Assembly (NCBI RefSeq): GCF_002858935.1
Contig: NZ_PJRT01000005.1
Span: 186,001 to 250,000 of the forward strand
Direction: 5' to 3'
DNA: 64,000 nt
From: Pantoea endophytica
Lineage (GTDB): Bacteria > Pseudomonadota > Gammaproteobacteria > Enterobacterales > Enterobacteriaceae
Shown: positions 35,293 through 42,369 of the stretch, in pieces
Layout: each line of letters begins with the position of its first letter
Position numbering within the stretch: the stretch's first letter is position 1
The notes under the pieces: generated by a model
Seen by the model: only the letters and a program-made list of their open reading frames with translations
Database searches by the model: none
What the model was told of the DNA's origin: nothing
Translations under genes and position numbers: made by a program

Positions 35293-35808
35293 ATGGAATG
35301 GGTTAAGGATAAGGTTATTATTGAATTATGTCCTCGAATACATGAGTTCAATAAATTGCAAAGTGCTACAGGCGCGGTAGTATGTAACATAGATAAAGCT
35401 GAGTATTTGCTGGATGAAATTATAGGTTTGGCTGATGAGATATTGTCTGCTCTGAAACAATCCGATTATGCCCTACAATTGAATACCGACCTTCGTGAAT
35501 GGAAAAGAGCTGGATTAAATACTGTACCATGTTTTAAACGGTCATTAGATAGCTATGAACCACCTGTAGATGGCGGCAAAACTTTTTACCTGGCTACAAT
35601 CATTACACCTAATAGTCATAAAGAAAAAGGATATTGGCTGGAGTGCTTTTTGGCTCAACGAAAACAACCCGATGTCTTGCTGCCAATTATGTCTGATTTA
35701 CCACATCCACAAAATGTCAGCCAAACAATGCACCTGATTGCTTCGTCTTCTGGTTTCAGTGTTGGACACTGCTTAGTCTTCTTTCCAGAAAACGTTAAAA
35801 AAAAATAG
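35293..35808 (+). CDS. Uncharacterised 171-residue protein of the ligase cassette
   Basis: No family recognised. AAGGAG lies seven bases before the ATG, and the gene begins 12 bases after the BacA-like stop, so it is co-transcribed. It is a soluble protein without signal or membrane segments. Visible features are a helical N-terminal half (AEYLLDEIIGLADEILSALKQSDYALQL), then GGKTFYLATIITPNSHKEKGYWLECFLAQRKQPDVLLPIMSDLPHP and a C-terminal HLIASSSGFSVGHCLVFFPE. Five cysteines. It has AT-rich codon use like its neighbours. It may replace one of the bacilysin-pathway isomerase or reductase steps, but nothing in the sequence proves this. Confidence 0.7.
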   Translation: MEWVKDKVIIELCPRIHEFNKLQSATGAVVCNIDKAEYLLDEIIGLADEILSALKQSDYALQLNTDLREWKRAGLNTVPCFKRSLDSYEPPVDGGKTFYLATIITPNSHKEKGYWLECFLAQRKQPDVLLPIMSDLPHPQNVSQTMHLIASSSGFSVGHCLVFFPENVKKK

Positions 35809-35830
35809 GGTTGTTAAACAACATTTTGCG

Positions 35831-36499
35831 ATGTTCTTTTTTAATAAATTTCATGCTATCTATCAAAAAGACACATTGCGTAGAGTAGAATCATTATTGG
35901 AGTTTGAAGGGAAATCATCTCATTTACTAAGCGCAGAGAATTGCTATGCAGCGCGCTCGGTATGGGGATACTTGCACGACTATTATCACCACTGCGGACC
36001 CCGTCCTTTTAATAAAAATATTCACGTTAAAATGAATTTTTGGGTAGGTGTTTTAGAAGAAATAAAAGTTGATTGCCAAACCATTATTAGAGTGCAACAG
36101 CAGCATTATCCTTGGTGGCGAGAAGTGACCGAGTTTATTTTATTTGAGAGGTTGGTCCGTTACCCTGCTCAACACGATGCGACGAGTAATTTTGATGCGG
36201 CAACTGGGGTTTTATTGTTCTCCTGGCTTAAACGCCGAGGGCATGGTATTAGCATTTGCGATTCTTCTGGCAAAGCTATAATGGATTTTGAAAAGTGTTT
36301 GACTGGCTTGCATGCCCTTATTAAGGAAATAGAAGGGCTTGAAGAGATCGAGGATGATGCAACTTATAAGCAAGAAGTTGAAAGTTTTGTAATGAAAGAA
36401 CTTGAGCCAGGTAATCTGAATGATCGATATATTATCCCTGATGATTATCATATTCATGATATGAATATGAAAGTTAACATACCAATTCTCTTTTTTTAA
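35831..36499 (+). CDS. Uncharacterised 222-residue protein with a His-rich motif, last gene of the cassette
   Basis: A mostly helical soluble protein. The most striking block is ARSVWGYLHDYYHHCGPRPF (about residues 37-56), with H45, H49 and H50 as potential metal ligands, followed by KMNFWVGVLEEIKVDCQTI. Acidic EIEGLEEIEDDATY lies near the C-terminus. The HDxxHHxGPRP pattern faintly recalls a larger uncharacterised actinobacterial family (DUF6421, from memory, uncertain). The ATG at 35831 lacks a good ribosome site, so the start is uncertain. It is 22 bases after the previous gene and ends before a hairpin terminator. Possibly a metal-dependent enzyme of the pathway. Confidence 0.65.
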   Translation: MFFFNKFHAIYQKDTLRRVESLLEFEGKSSHLLSAENCYAARSVWGYLHDYYHHCGPRPFNKNIHVKMNFWVGVLEEIKVDCQTIIRVQQQHYPWWREVTEFILFERLVRYPAQHDATSNFDAATGVLLFSWLKRRGHGISICDSSGKAIMDFEKCLTGLHALIKEIEGLEEIEDDATYKQEVESFVMKELEPGNLNDRYIIPDDYHIHDMNMKVNIPILFF

Positions 36500-36542
36500 C
36501 TGCGCCATATTTTTGAAATTTATGATAATGAAAGTAGACATA

Positions 36543-36564
36543 AGCGCACCAATCAAGGTGCGCT
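36543..36564. terminator. Hairpin terminator between cassette and SDR gene
   Basis: AGCGCACC (36543-36550), loop AATCAA, GGTGCGCT (36557-36564), followed by ACTCATTCTTTT. It separates convergent genes and can act both ways. It also marks the return to GC-rich DNA. Confidence 0.75.
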
Positions 36565-36581
36565 ACTCATTCTTTTAAACC

Positions 36582-37469
36582 TTATGCAAAGTACCCGCCT
36601 TCACGCATATCCTGCAATAACCCCGGCCCGCTCGGCTGCCAGTTAAACGTCTGACGCGTCCACGCGCTGGATGACGGATTATCAGTAGACGCGAAAAATG
36701 CCATCCAGCCTAACCACGCTTTTGCTTCTTCCAGCGTCAGGCTTTTCACCGGCAGTGATAATCCGGTGCCGATGGTTTCGGCAATCTGCCGGAATGGCAC
36801 CCCTTCTTCCTGTACTGCATGCAGAATCGCGCCCGGCTCAGCTTTTTCAGCCGCGAGGCAAAACAGTTCAGCGGCATCATCGCGATGCACCGCGGGCCAG
36901 CGATTCTCACCCTCGCCGACATACACCGCTGCACCTTTTTCCTTCGCCATATTGATGATCATCGGAATAAATCCGTGATCGCCTGCGCCATGTACGGTTG
37001 GCGGTAAACGCACCAGCGCCACGCGCACACCGCTGTCGGCCAGCGCCAGCGCGGCGACGTTGGAGTTGGAACGTGGATGCGCGCCCGCTGCTGGTTGAAT
37101 CTGTTCGGTGGCGAGACGTCCCTGCGACACCAGCGCGGTGCCGGTGGTGACAATCAGCGGGCGATCTGAACCTGCCAATACGTCACCCATCGCAAGAATC
37201 GCGCGTTGGTCGACCTCGGCGGCATGATCCATGCGGCTGAAATCATGAATATATCCTGCGTGGATCACGCCATCGCTCTGTTCGACCGCCTTACGCAGGC
37301 CGTCGAGATCTTGCAGATCGCCGCGAATTACCTGCACACGTTGCTGCTGAAGTTTTTCTGCGGAAACTTCGCTGCGCGCCAGACCTTGCACCTGATAACC
37401 GCGTGCCTGCAGTTTTTTCACAATGGCGGAACCGATAAAGCCGCTCGCCCCGGTCACAAAAATTCGCAT
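36582..37469 (-). CDS. Atypical SDR NAD(P)-dependent epimerase/reductase-like protein
   Basis: 295 residues. The ATG at 37469 has GGAG seven bases upstream. The Rossmann glycine motif MRIFVTGASGFIGSAIVKKL starts the protein. VIRGDLQDLDGLRKAVEQSDGVIHAGYIHDF follows. The tyrosine/lysine pair of classical SDRs is not obvious (HPRSNSNVAALAL in that place), typical of atypical extended SDRs. VRLPPTVHGAGDHGFIP and AVHRDDAAELFCLA complete the pattern. It is divergent from an XRE-type regulator that probably controls it. Substrate unknown. Confidence 0.85.
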   Translation of the reverse strand: MRIFVTGASGFIGSAIVKKLQARGYQVQGLARSEVSAEKLQQQRVQVIRGDLQDLDGLRKAVEQSDGVIHAGYIHDFSRMDHAAEVDQRAILAMGDVLAGSDRPLIVTTGTALVSQGRLATEQIQPAAGAHPRSNSNVAALALADSGVRVALVRLPPTVHGAGDHGFIPMIINMAKEKGAAVYVGEGENRWPAVHRDDAAELFCLAAEKAEPGAILHAVQEEGVPFRQIAETIGTGLSLPVKSLTLEEAKAWLGWMAFFASTDNPSSSAWTRQTFNWQPSGPGLLQDMREGGYFA

Positions 37470-37540
37470 ATTGGTGCTCCACTTTTTCAAAGTTGAAGCA
37501 CTATCATAAAAGTCTGCAACGCGACGAAAAGTCGTGAGCT

Positions 37541-37552
37541 TATACAGGTATA
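37541..37552. promoter_or_regulatory. Palindrome TATACAGGTATA in the SDR/XRE divergent promoter
   Basis: TATAC-AG-GTATA, 21 bases before the XRE start codon. Candidate operator for autoregulation; short and AT-rich, so modest weight. Confidence 0.35.
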
Positions 37553-37572
37553 CGCACTAACAGGATAAAGGC

Positions 37573-38397
37573 ATGACTCCCCAAGATGACAACCTGCTCG
37601 GCAACTATCTGCGTGAACGTCGCCAGCGGCTGGATGCGGCGAAACTTGGTTACACCCTACTTCGTCGCCGCACGCCGGGCCTGCGCCGGGAAGAAGTGGC
37701 GGTGCGCGCGTGTGTCAGCACTACCTGGTATACGTGGCTGGAGCAGGGCAGAGGCGGCGCGCCATCGGAAGAAGTATTGGAACGCTTAGCCCGCGCATTA
37801 GAGCTGAGCGCCGCCGAACGCGATCATCTGTTTTTGCTGGCGCAAAATCGTCTGCCTGGCGTGACATGGCAGGCGGGTGTGGATGTTTCGCCATCGCTGC
37901 AGCGCGTGCTCGACAGCATGGAGAACACGCCAGCGCTGGTCAAAACCGCAGAGTGGCAAGTGGTGGCGTGGAACCGTGCGGCAACCAAAGTGTTTGTCGA
38001 TTACGCTGAACTGCCGCCTGCCCAGCGCAATATCCTGCTGATGATGTTTCGCAACGAGGAGATGAAAAAGCGTCTGCCGGACTGGCATAAAGTGACACGC
38101 GGTATGGTGGCCAACTTCCGCGCAGATGTGGCGCGCACCGGCGCCAGCGAGCATGTGCGCGCGCTGGTGGAGGAGCTGTGCGAGATGAGCGACACCTTCC
38201 GCCAGCTGTGGCAATCACAGGAAGTGAGTCAGCATGGCGAAGGTATTAAACAGCTGTGGCTGCCGGACGAAGGCGTGCTTGAGATGGAATACAGCACCTT
38301 TGCGGTTGAAGGTAAACCGGGTTTAAGCCTGGTGGTGTTTAATCCGCGTCACCAGCACGATCGGGAATGTGTGGCGCGGCTGATGGCACGTCCGTAG
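37573..38397 (+). CDS. XRE-type regulator with MmyB-like ligand domain
   Basis: 274 residues. The N-terminal helix-turn-helix spans about residues 6-75 (LGNYLRERRQRLDAAKLGY...RRTPGLRREEVAVRACVSTTWYTWLEQGRG). The C-terminal MmyB-like domain contains PALVKTAEWQVVAWNRAATKVFVDYAELPPAQRNILLMMF and VARTGASEHVRALVEELCEMSDTFRQLW. Such proteins commonly repress a divergent SDR or oxidoreductase gene, as arranged here. The stop codon TAG lies inside a GTAGCGGCGC repeat arm, and the 3' end overlaps the convergent HxlR gene by 59 bases. Confidence 0.9.
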   Translation: MTPQDDNLLGNYLRERRQRLDAAKLGYTLLRRRTPGLRREEVAVRACVSTTWYTWLEQGRGGAPSEEVLERLARALELSAAERDHLFLLAQNRLPGVTWQAGVDVSPSLQRVLDSMENTPALVKTAEWQVVAWNRAATKVFVDYAELPPAQRNILLMMFRNEEMKKRLPDWHKVTRGMVANFRADVARTGASEHVRALVEELCEMSDTFRQLWQSQEVSQHGEGIKQLWLPDEGVLEMEYSTFAVEGKPGLSLVVFNPRHQHDRECVARLMARP

Positions 38398-38770
38398 CGG
38401 CGCGAAAGTGGGCTTCCATCTCATCCAGCGCCGCCTGATTCTCCAGCCCCCATTGATACATCTGCTCGATCGGTGTCGCGAACGTCATGCCGAGCGGTGT
38501 TAGGCGATAATCGACTTTCGGCGGCACCACATCATAAACGTGACGCGCAATCAGCCCGCGCTGCTCCAGCTCTTTCAACGTCTGAAACAGCATCTTCTTC
38601 GAAATTCCTTGCAGACTGCGCTGGAGCTCGCCGGTGCGCGCGCGATGGTTAGGCCAATGATAGAGCGCATGCAGAACCATGCTGCTCCATTTCACCGAAA
38701 ACAGATCCATTAACCGTCGCGGCGGCGAATCCGCATAAAAAAACAGTTTACCGTCTACCATCGCGGGCAT
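38339..38770 (-). CDS. HxlR-family regulator
   Basis: 143 residues. The ATG at 38770 has AGGAG nine bases upstream; an earlier in-frame codon at 38797 has none. The winged helix RRLMDLFSVKWSSMVLHALYHWPNHRARTGELQRSLQGISKKMLFQTLKELEQRGLIAR is the classic HxlR pattern, with KVDYRLTPLGMTFATPIEQMYQW after it. The last ~20 residues (VPSAAPHIPDRAGDAD) run into the convergent XRE gene and may be a read-through extension created by the repeat inserted there. It is divergent from an alcohol dehydrogenase gene and probably controls it in response to aldehyde, quinone or redox stress. Confidence 0.88.
   Translation of the reverse strand: MPAMVDGKLFFYADSPPRRLMDLFSVKWSSMVLHALYHWPNHRARTGELQRSLQGISKKMLFQTLKELEQRGLIARHVYDVVPPKVDYRLTPLGMTFATPIEQMYQWGLENQAALDEMEAHFRAATDVPSAAPHIPDRAGDAD
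38392..38405. repeat. Half copy of the GTAGCGGCGC palindromic repeat
   Basis: CCGTAGCGGCGCGA at the very end of the XRE gene (supplying its TAG stop) and within the HxlR 3' region. Only the left arm is recognisable. Confidence 0.65.
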
Positions 38771-38789
38771 AGTTCTCGTCTCCTGAATG

Positions 38790-38805
38790 GTTACCAAAAG
38801 GTAAC
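38790..38805. promoter_or_regulatory. Palindrome GTTACC-AAAA-GGTAAC, candidate HxlR operator
   Basis: A perfect 6-bp inverted repeat with a 4-base spacer, 20 bases upstream of the HxlR start and 77 bases upstream of the dehydrogenase start. Its position in the divergent promoter suits joint control; binding is inference. Confidence 0.5.
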
Positions 38806-38881
38806 TACTATCAATTTTGCACCATGTTCACTATAGTCTGCCGCCTTCAGCTAGCCAAAGCCAACTCATTTCGGAGGCCCT

Positions 38882-39931
38882 TTGAAAATCAATGCATTAG
38901 TCGCGCACGACGCGGTCCAACCGCTCTCTTCAGGCCAGATTGCATTGCGACCGCTGCAACAGCAGGATGTCAAAATTGAAATTCTGTATTGCGGTGTGTG
39001 CCATTCGGATCTGCACATGGCCCGTAACGAATGGGCGGTCAGCCGCTATCCGCTGGTGCCGGGACATGAAATTGTCGGACGCGTTGTTGAAACCGGCGCG
39101 GACGTAACGAATTTCAAAGCCGGTGATGTAGTTGGCGTCGGCGTAATGGTCGATTCCTGCCGCGAATGCCATTTCTGTCAGCAGCAAGAAGAGCAATATT
39201 GTGAATCCGGCTTTGTGGCGACCTATAACGGCATCGACAAATACACCGGCGACAGCACGTGGGGCGGCTATGCGCAGAATGTGGTGGTCGATCAGCACTT
39301 TGTGGTGTCCGTACCGCAAACCTTGCCACTGTCTGGCGTTGCACCGCTGCTGTGTGCGGGCGTTACCGTGTGGTCGCCGCTGCGTCACTTTAACGTAAAA
39401 GCCGGCGATAAAGTTGGCGTAGTCGGTTTGGGCGGATTAGGGCATATGGCAGTTAAGCTGGCGAGCGCAATGGGCGCGGAAGTCACGCTTTTCACCACTT
39501 CACCCGGCAAAGGTGAAGATGCGCTGCGCTTGGGTGCGACGCGCGTGGTGGTTTCACGTGACGCCGGGCAGATGGCCGCCGCGCAAACTTCACTGGATTT
39601 CATCGTAGACTGCGTCTCGGCTCCGCACGATCTCGATCCTTACCTTGCCACGCTGAAAACCAACGGTCGCCTGGTGCTGGTGGGTATCCCGGAGCAACCG
39701 CACCAGTCTCCAAATGTGACGCCGATGGTAAATCGTCGTTTGAGCATTAGCGGCTCATCGATTGGCAGCATTCAGGAAATTCAGGAGATGCTGGATTTCT
39801 GCGGCAAGCACAATATCACTGCTGATATTGAAGTGATTGCCGGTCAAGAGATCGAAACAGCCTTCGCGCGCATGTTGAAGGGCGATGTTAAGTATCGTTT
39901 CGTTATCGATATGCAAGCGACACGCTGGTAA
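38882..39931 (+). CDS. Zinc-dependent alcohol dehydrogenase / aldehyde reductase, YahK-like
   Basis: 349 residues starting at a TTG (38882) preceded by GGAGG; no in-frame ATG occurs until well inside the conserved region. Catalytic zinc ligands are in CGVCHSDLH and GHE (PLVPGHEIVGRV). The structural zinc cysteines are SCRECHFCQQQEEQYC. The Rossmann motif is VGVVGLGGLGHMAVKLA. C-terminal IQEIQEMLDFCGKHNITADIE and GDVKYRFVID parallel E. coli YahK, a broad aldehyde reductase. Divergent from an HxlR regulator. Confidence 0.92.
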   Translation: MKINALVAHDAVQPLSSGQIALRPLQQQDVKIEILYCGVCHSDLHMARNEWAVSRYPLVPGHEIVGRVVETGADVTNFKAGDVVGVGVMVDSCRECHFCQQQEEQYCESGFVATYNGIDKYTGDSTWGGYAQNVVVDQHFVVSVPQTLPLSGVAPLLCAGVTVWSPLRHFNVKAGDKVGVVGLGGLGHMAVKLASAMGAEVTLFTTSPGKGEDALRLGATRVVVSRDAGQMAAAQTSLDFIVDCVSAPHDLDPYLATLKTNGRLVLVGIPEQPHQSPNVTPMVNRRLSISGSSIGSIQEIQEMLDFCGKHNITADIEVIAGQEIETAFARMLKGDVKYRFVIDMQATRW

Positions 39932-39940
39932 AAATATTAA

Positions 39941-39962
39941 CGCCTGCGCTTTTCCGCAGGCG
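39941..39962. terminator. Hairpin after the alcohol dehydrogenase gene
   Basis: CGCCTGCG (39941-39948), loop CTTTTC, CGCAGGCG (39955-39962), ten bases after the stop codon. There is no T-run. Confidence 0.6.
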
Positions 39963-40361
39963 AGTTCATCCTGAAATCGCCATCTTTGCAGAGACACAAA
40001 CTGCTGATAGCATTGAATTTTAAAGCAAGCCAGACCAATATTTTCGACAAACGTAGATTTTAGCTCATATAGTTACAACATACTTTAATGTGAAATGCTA
40101 ACCAATAGAGCAAACTTTTGCTGACGAGCTGGTTTGGGTTAGTCAGGAAAAAAAGAAAAGTCGTGGGTGATGGGGTTACCACCCCGTTTAGGTTTTAGCC
40201 AGTTAGCGCAACAGGTTTGCCCCTAAATTTTGCGCACTGCTCTCAATAGCGCGTCACATCCTGCAATCACTTTTTGCACCATCCTGAATAAACATTTCCC
40301 GCAACGCTCCGATAACTCCCTTACAAACCATACAAAAATAATTAACGCAGGAGCAGGGAAG
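39963..40361. other. Non-coding region upstream of the chemoreceptor
   Basis: About 400 bases without a gene. It contains a GGGGTTACCACCCC hairpin near 40168-40184 and, near its end, a sigma-28-like promoter (40289-40315). Confidence 0.6.
40289..40315 (+). promoter_or_regulatory. Sigma-28 (FliA) type promoter of the chemoreceptor gene
   Basis: TAAACATT, 11 bases, TCCGATAA: the flagellar class 3 consensus TAAAGTTT-N11-GCCGATAA with one change in the -10 and two or three in the -35. It lies 47 bases before the start codon. Confidence 0.7.
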
Positions 40362-42197
40362 ATGGGGCTGGTATCCCGATTACGTAACGTGCGCATCACG
40401 CGTAAGCTGTCGGCAGGATTCGGCATCGTGTTGTTGTTAGTGGCGCTGGCAACCGGATTAAGCGTGCAGCGCTTTAACGCCATTCATGACATCTATCAGA
40501 AAACCAACCTGATTTATGACATCAACATTGAAGTGTTCCAGGCCAAAATTAACCGCCTCAAATATCTGTATGGCGATGACAAATCCGGCCAGGTGATGGC
40601 AAATTACGTCACGCATGCGCAGCAACTCACCAGCGATGCGAAGCAGCTTTCATGGTCGGAAGGTGCCAGAGCGCGGGTGGATGAACTGGGAACGCACCTC
40701 GCCAGTTTCCAGAACAGCATTGGCGCGATGACTCAAGCCACGCAGCAACTCAATAGCCTGCGCTCGCAACTTGACGCTTTAAGCCGGCAAGATATGACTT
40801 CGCGCTACACCCAACTGATTCGCACACCGGTTACTAATCCTGAACTTACCAATCAAATTTACCAGCAGCTGTTCGCTATCAGCAATGTGCGCGAAGAAGC
40901 CTGGGCGCTGCGTTTTAACGTCAGCGATGCGCTGCGTAAAACGCTGGAGAATCATTTCCAGCAGGCGGATCAAGGCATGAAAGCGCTGCTGGCGCAGTTG
41001 CCGCCGGAACAGCAGGGCGAATTCACCGCACTGTGGCAGGACACCGAGAAATTCAAAAGCCTGAGTCTGCAAGCGGCGGATGCCTATGGCCAGCTGCGTG
41101 CGGCGGAAGACACCGTCAAAGTGGCGGGCGACAAGAGCAGTGCAGCGATCAAACAGATCATTACCATCGTCAAAGCGCGTAACGATGAACTGGCCAACGG
41201 CTCGGCGGCAATTTCGCTGCTGATTGGTGGTCTGGCGATTTTGTTCGGCGTGCTGGTGGCGTGGTACATCATTCGTCAGATCACGCGTCCGGTATTCCAT
41301 AACCTCGAACTGGCGGAGCGCATTGCCAATGGCGATCTCAGCTCGCAGTTTGCCACCGATCGGCATGATGAACTCGGCAAGCTGACTTCGGCGATGGGAC
41401 GCATGAACGAACGGCTGCGCAGCATGATCGGCGATGTGCTGAGCAGCGTTAGCAGTGTATCGCAGGCGGCCAGCGCCATTAATCAGGGCAACCTCGATTT
41501 GTCTTCACGCACCGAACAACAAGCGGCGGCGGTGGTGGAAACCGCTGCCAGCATGGAGCAACTCACCGCCACGGTGAAAAACAACGCCGCCAATGCGCGA
41601 CAGGCGAGTCAGATTGCGGCGGAAGCCTCGTACAACGCCAATAAAGGCGGCATCGCGGTGCGTGATGTGGTGAACACCATGGGCGAAATCTCTGACAGCT
41701 CGAAGAAGATTGCCGATATCACCGCCGTGATTAACAGCATCGCGTTCCAGACCAACATCCTCGCGTTGAACGCGGCGGTAGAAGCCGCGCGTGCCGGCGA
41801 GCAGGGACGCGGTTTTGCCGTGGTCGCCAGCGAAGTGCGCAATCTGGCACAGCGCAGCGCCGGGGCGGCGAAAGACATCGAACAGTTGATCAATGAATCG
41901 GTCGGACGCATCAGCAATGGCCACCAGCAGGTGGCGCGTGCCGGTGAAACCATGGATCAGATTCTCGGCAGCATTGCGCGCGTGAATCAAATCATGGAAG
42001 AGATTTCCGCCGCGTCGGATGAACAGAGCCGCGGCATCGAGCAAATAGCCCATGCGGTCGGCGAGCTGGATACCACCACGCAGCAGAACGCCACGCTGGT
42101 GAGCGCCTCTTCGCACTCGGCGAACTCCCTGGAAGAGCAGGCGCTGATGCTGGAGCGATTGGTGTCGCAGTTCCGCCTGCAAGGTGCTGCACGTTAG
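40362..42197 (+). CDS. Methyl-accepting chemotaxis protein
   Basis: 611 residues. The ATG at 40362 has AGGAG with GGGAAG between. TM1 covers about residues 15-38 (LSAGFGIVLLLVALATGLSV). A periplasmic four-helix-type sensor follows, rich in Gln/Ala helices. TM2 is near 283-305 (ISLLIGGLAILFGVLVAWYII), then HAMP (RQITRPVFHNLELAERIANGDLS). The signalling hairpin tip is intact (SIAFQTNILALNAAVEAARAGEQGRGFAVVA, near 459-490). The C-terminus (SQFRLQGAAR) lacks the NWETF tether, so it relies on other receptors for adaptation enzymes. A sigma-28-like promoter precedes it. The ligand is unknown. Confidence 0.94.
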   Translation: MGLVSRLRNVRITRKLSAGFGIVLLLVALATGLSVQRFNAIHDIYQKTNLIYDINIEVFQAKINRLKYLYGDDKSGQVMANYVTHAQQLTSDAKQLSWSEGARARVDELGTHLASFQNSIGAMTQATQQLNSLRSQLDALSRQDMTSRYTQLIRTPVTNPELTNQIYQQLFAISNVREEAWALRFNVSDALRKTLENHFQQADQGMKALLAQLPPEQQGEFTALWQDTEKFKSLSLQAADAYGQLRAAEDTVKVAGDKSSAAIKQIITIVKARNDELANGSAAISLLIGGLAILFGVLVAWYIIRQITRPVFHNLELAERIANGDLSSQFATDRHDELGKLTSAMGRMNERLRSMIGDVLSSVSSVSQAASAINQGNLDLSSRTEQQAAAVVETAASMEQLTATVKNNAANARQASQIAAEASYNANKGGIAVRDVVNTMGEISDSSKKIADITAVINSIAFQTNILALNAAVEAARAGEQGRGFAVVASEVRNLAQRSAGAAKDIEQLINESVGRISNGHQQVARAGETMDQILGSIARVNQIMEEISAASDEQSRGIEQIAHAVGELDTTTQQNATLVSASSHSANSLEEQALMLERLVSQFRLQGAAR

Positions 42198-42205
42198 AAA
42201 AACAG

Positions 42206-42245
42206 CGTGGAAGTAGCTCCAGATTTACTTCCACGGTCTTTCTTT
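42206..42245 (+). terminator. Rho-independent terminator after the chemoreceptor gene
   Basis: CGTGGAAGTA (42206-42215) pairs perfectly with TACTTCCACG (42226-42235); GTCTTTCTTT follows. Confidence 0.8.
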
Positions 42246-42298
42246 GGGTCAGCTTGCAATACTTTTTTGCGGCCGCAGAAATGCAAGGTAAATATTCT

Positions 42299-42325
42299 TA
42301 AAATAAAGCGATCTGCCGCCGATAT
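42299..42325 (+). promoter_or_regulatory. Sigma-28 type promoter of the GGDEF gene
   Basis: TAAAATAA, 11 bases, GCCGATAT, ending 44 bases before the start codon. The -10 matches GCCGATAA at seven of eight positions. Confidence 0.65.
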
Positions 42326-42369
42326 TTCCCGTTAAACTGCAATTCTTGTCGTCCTGATACTTTCCCTGC

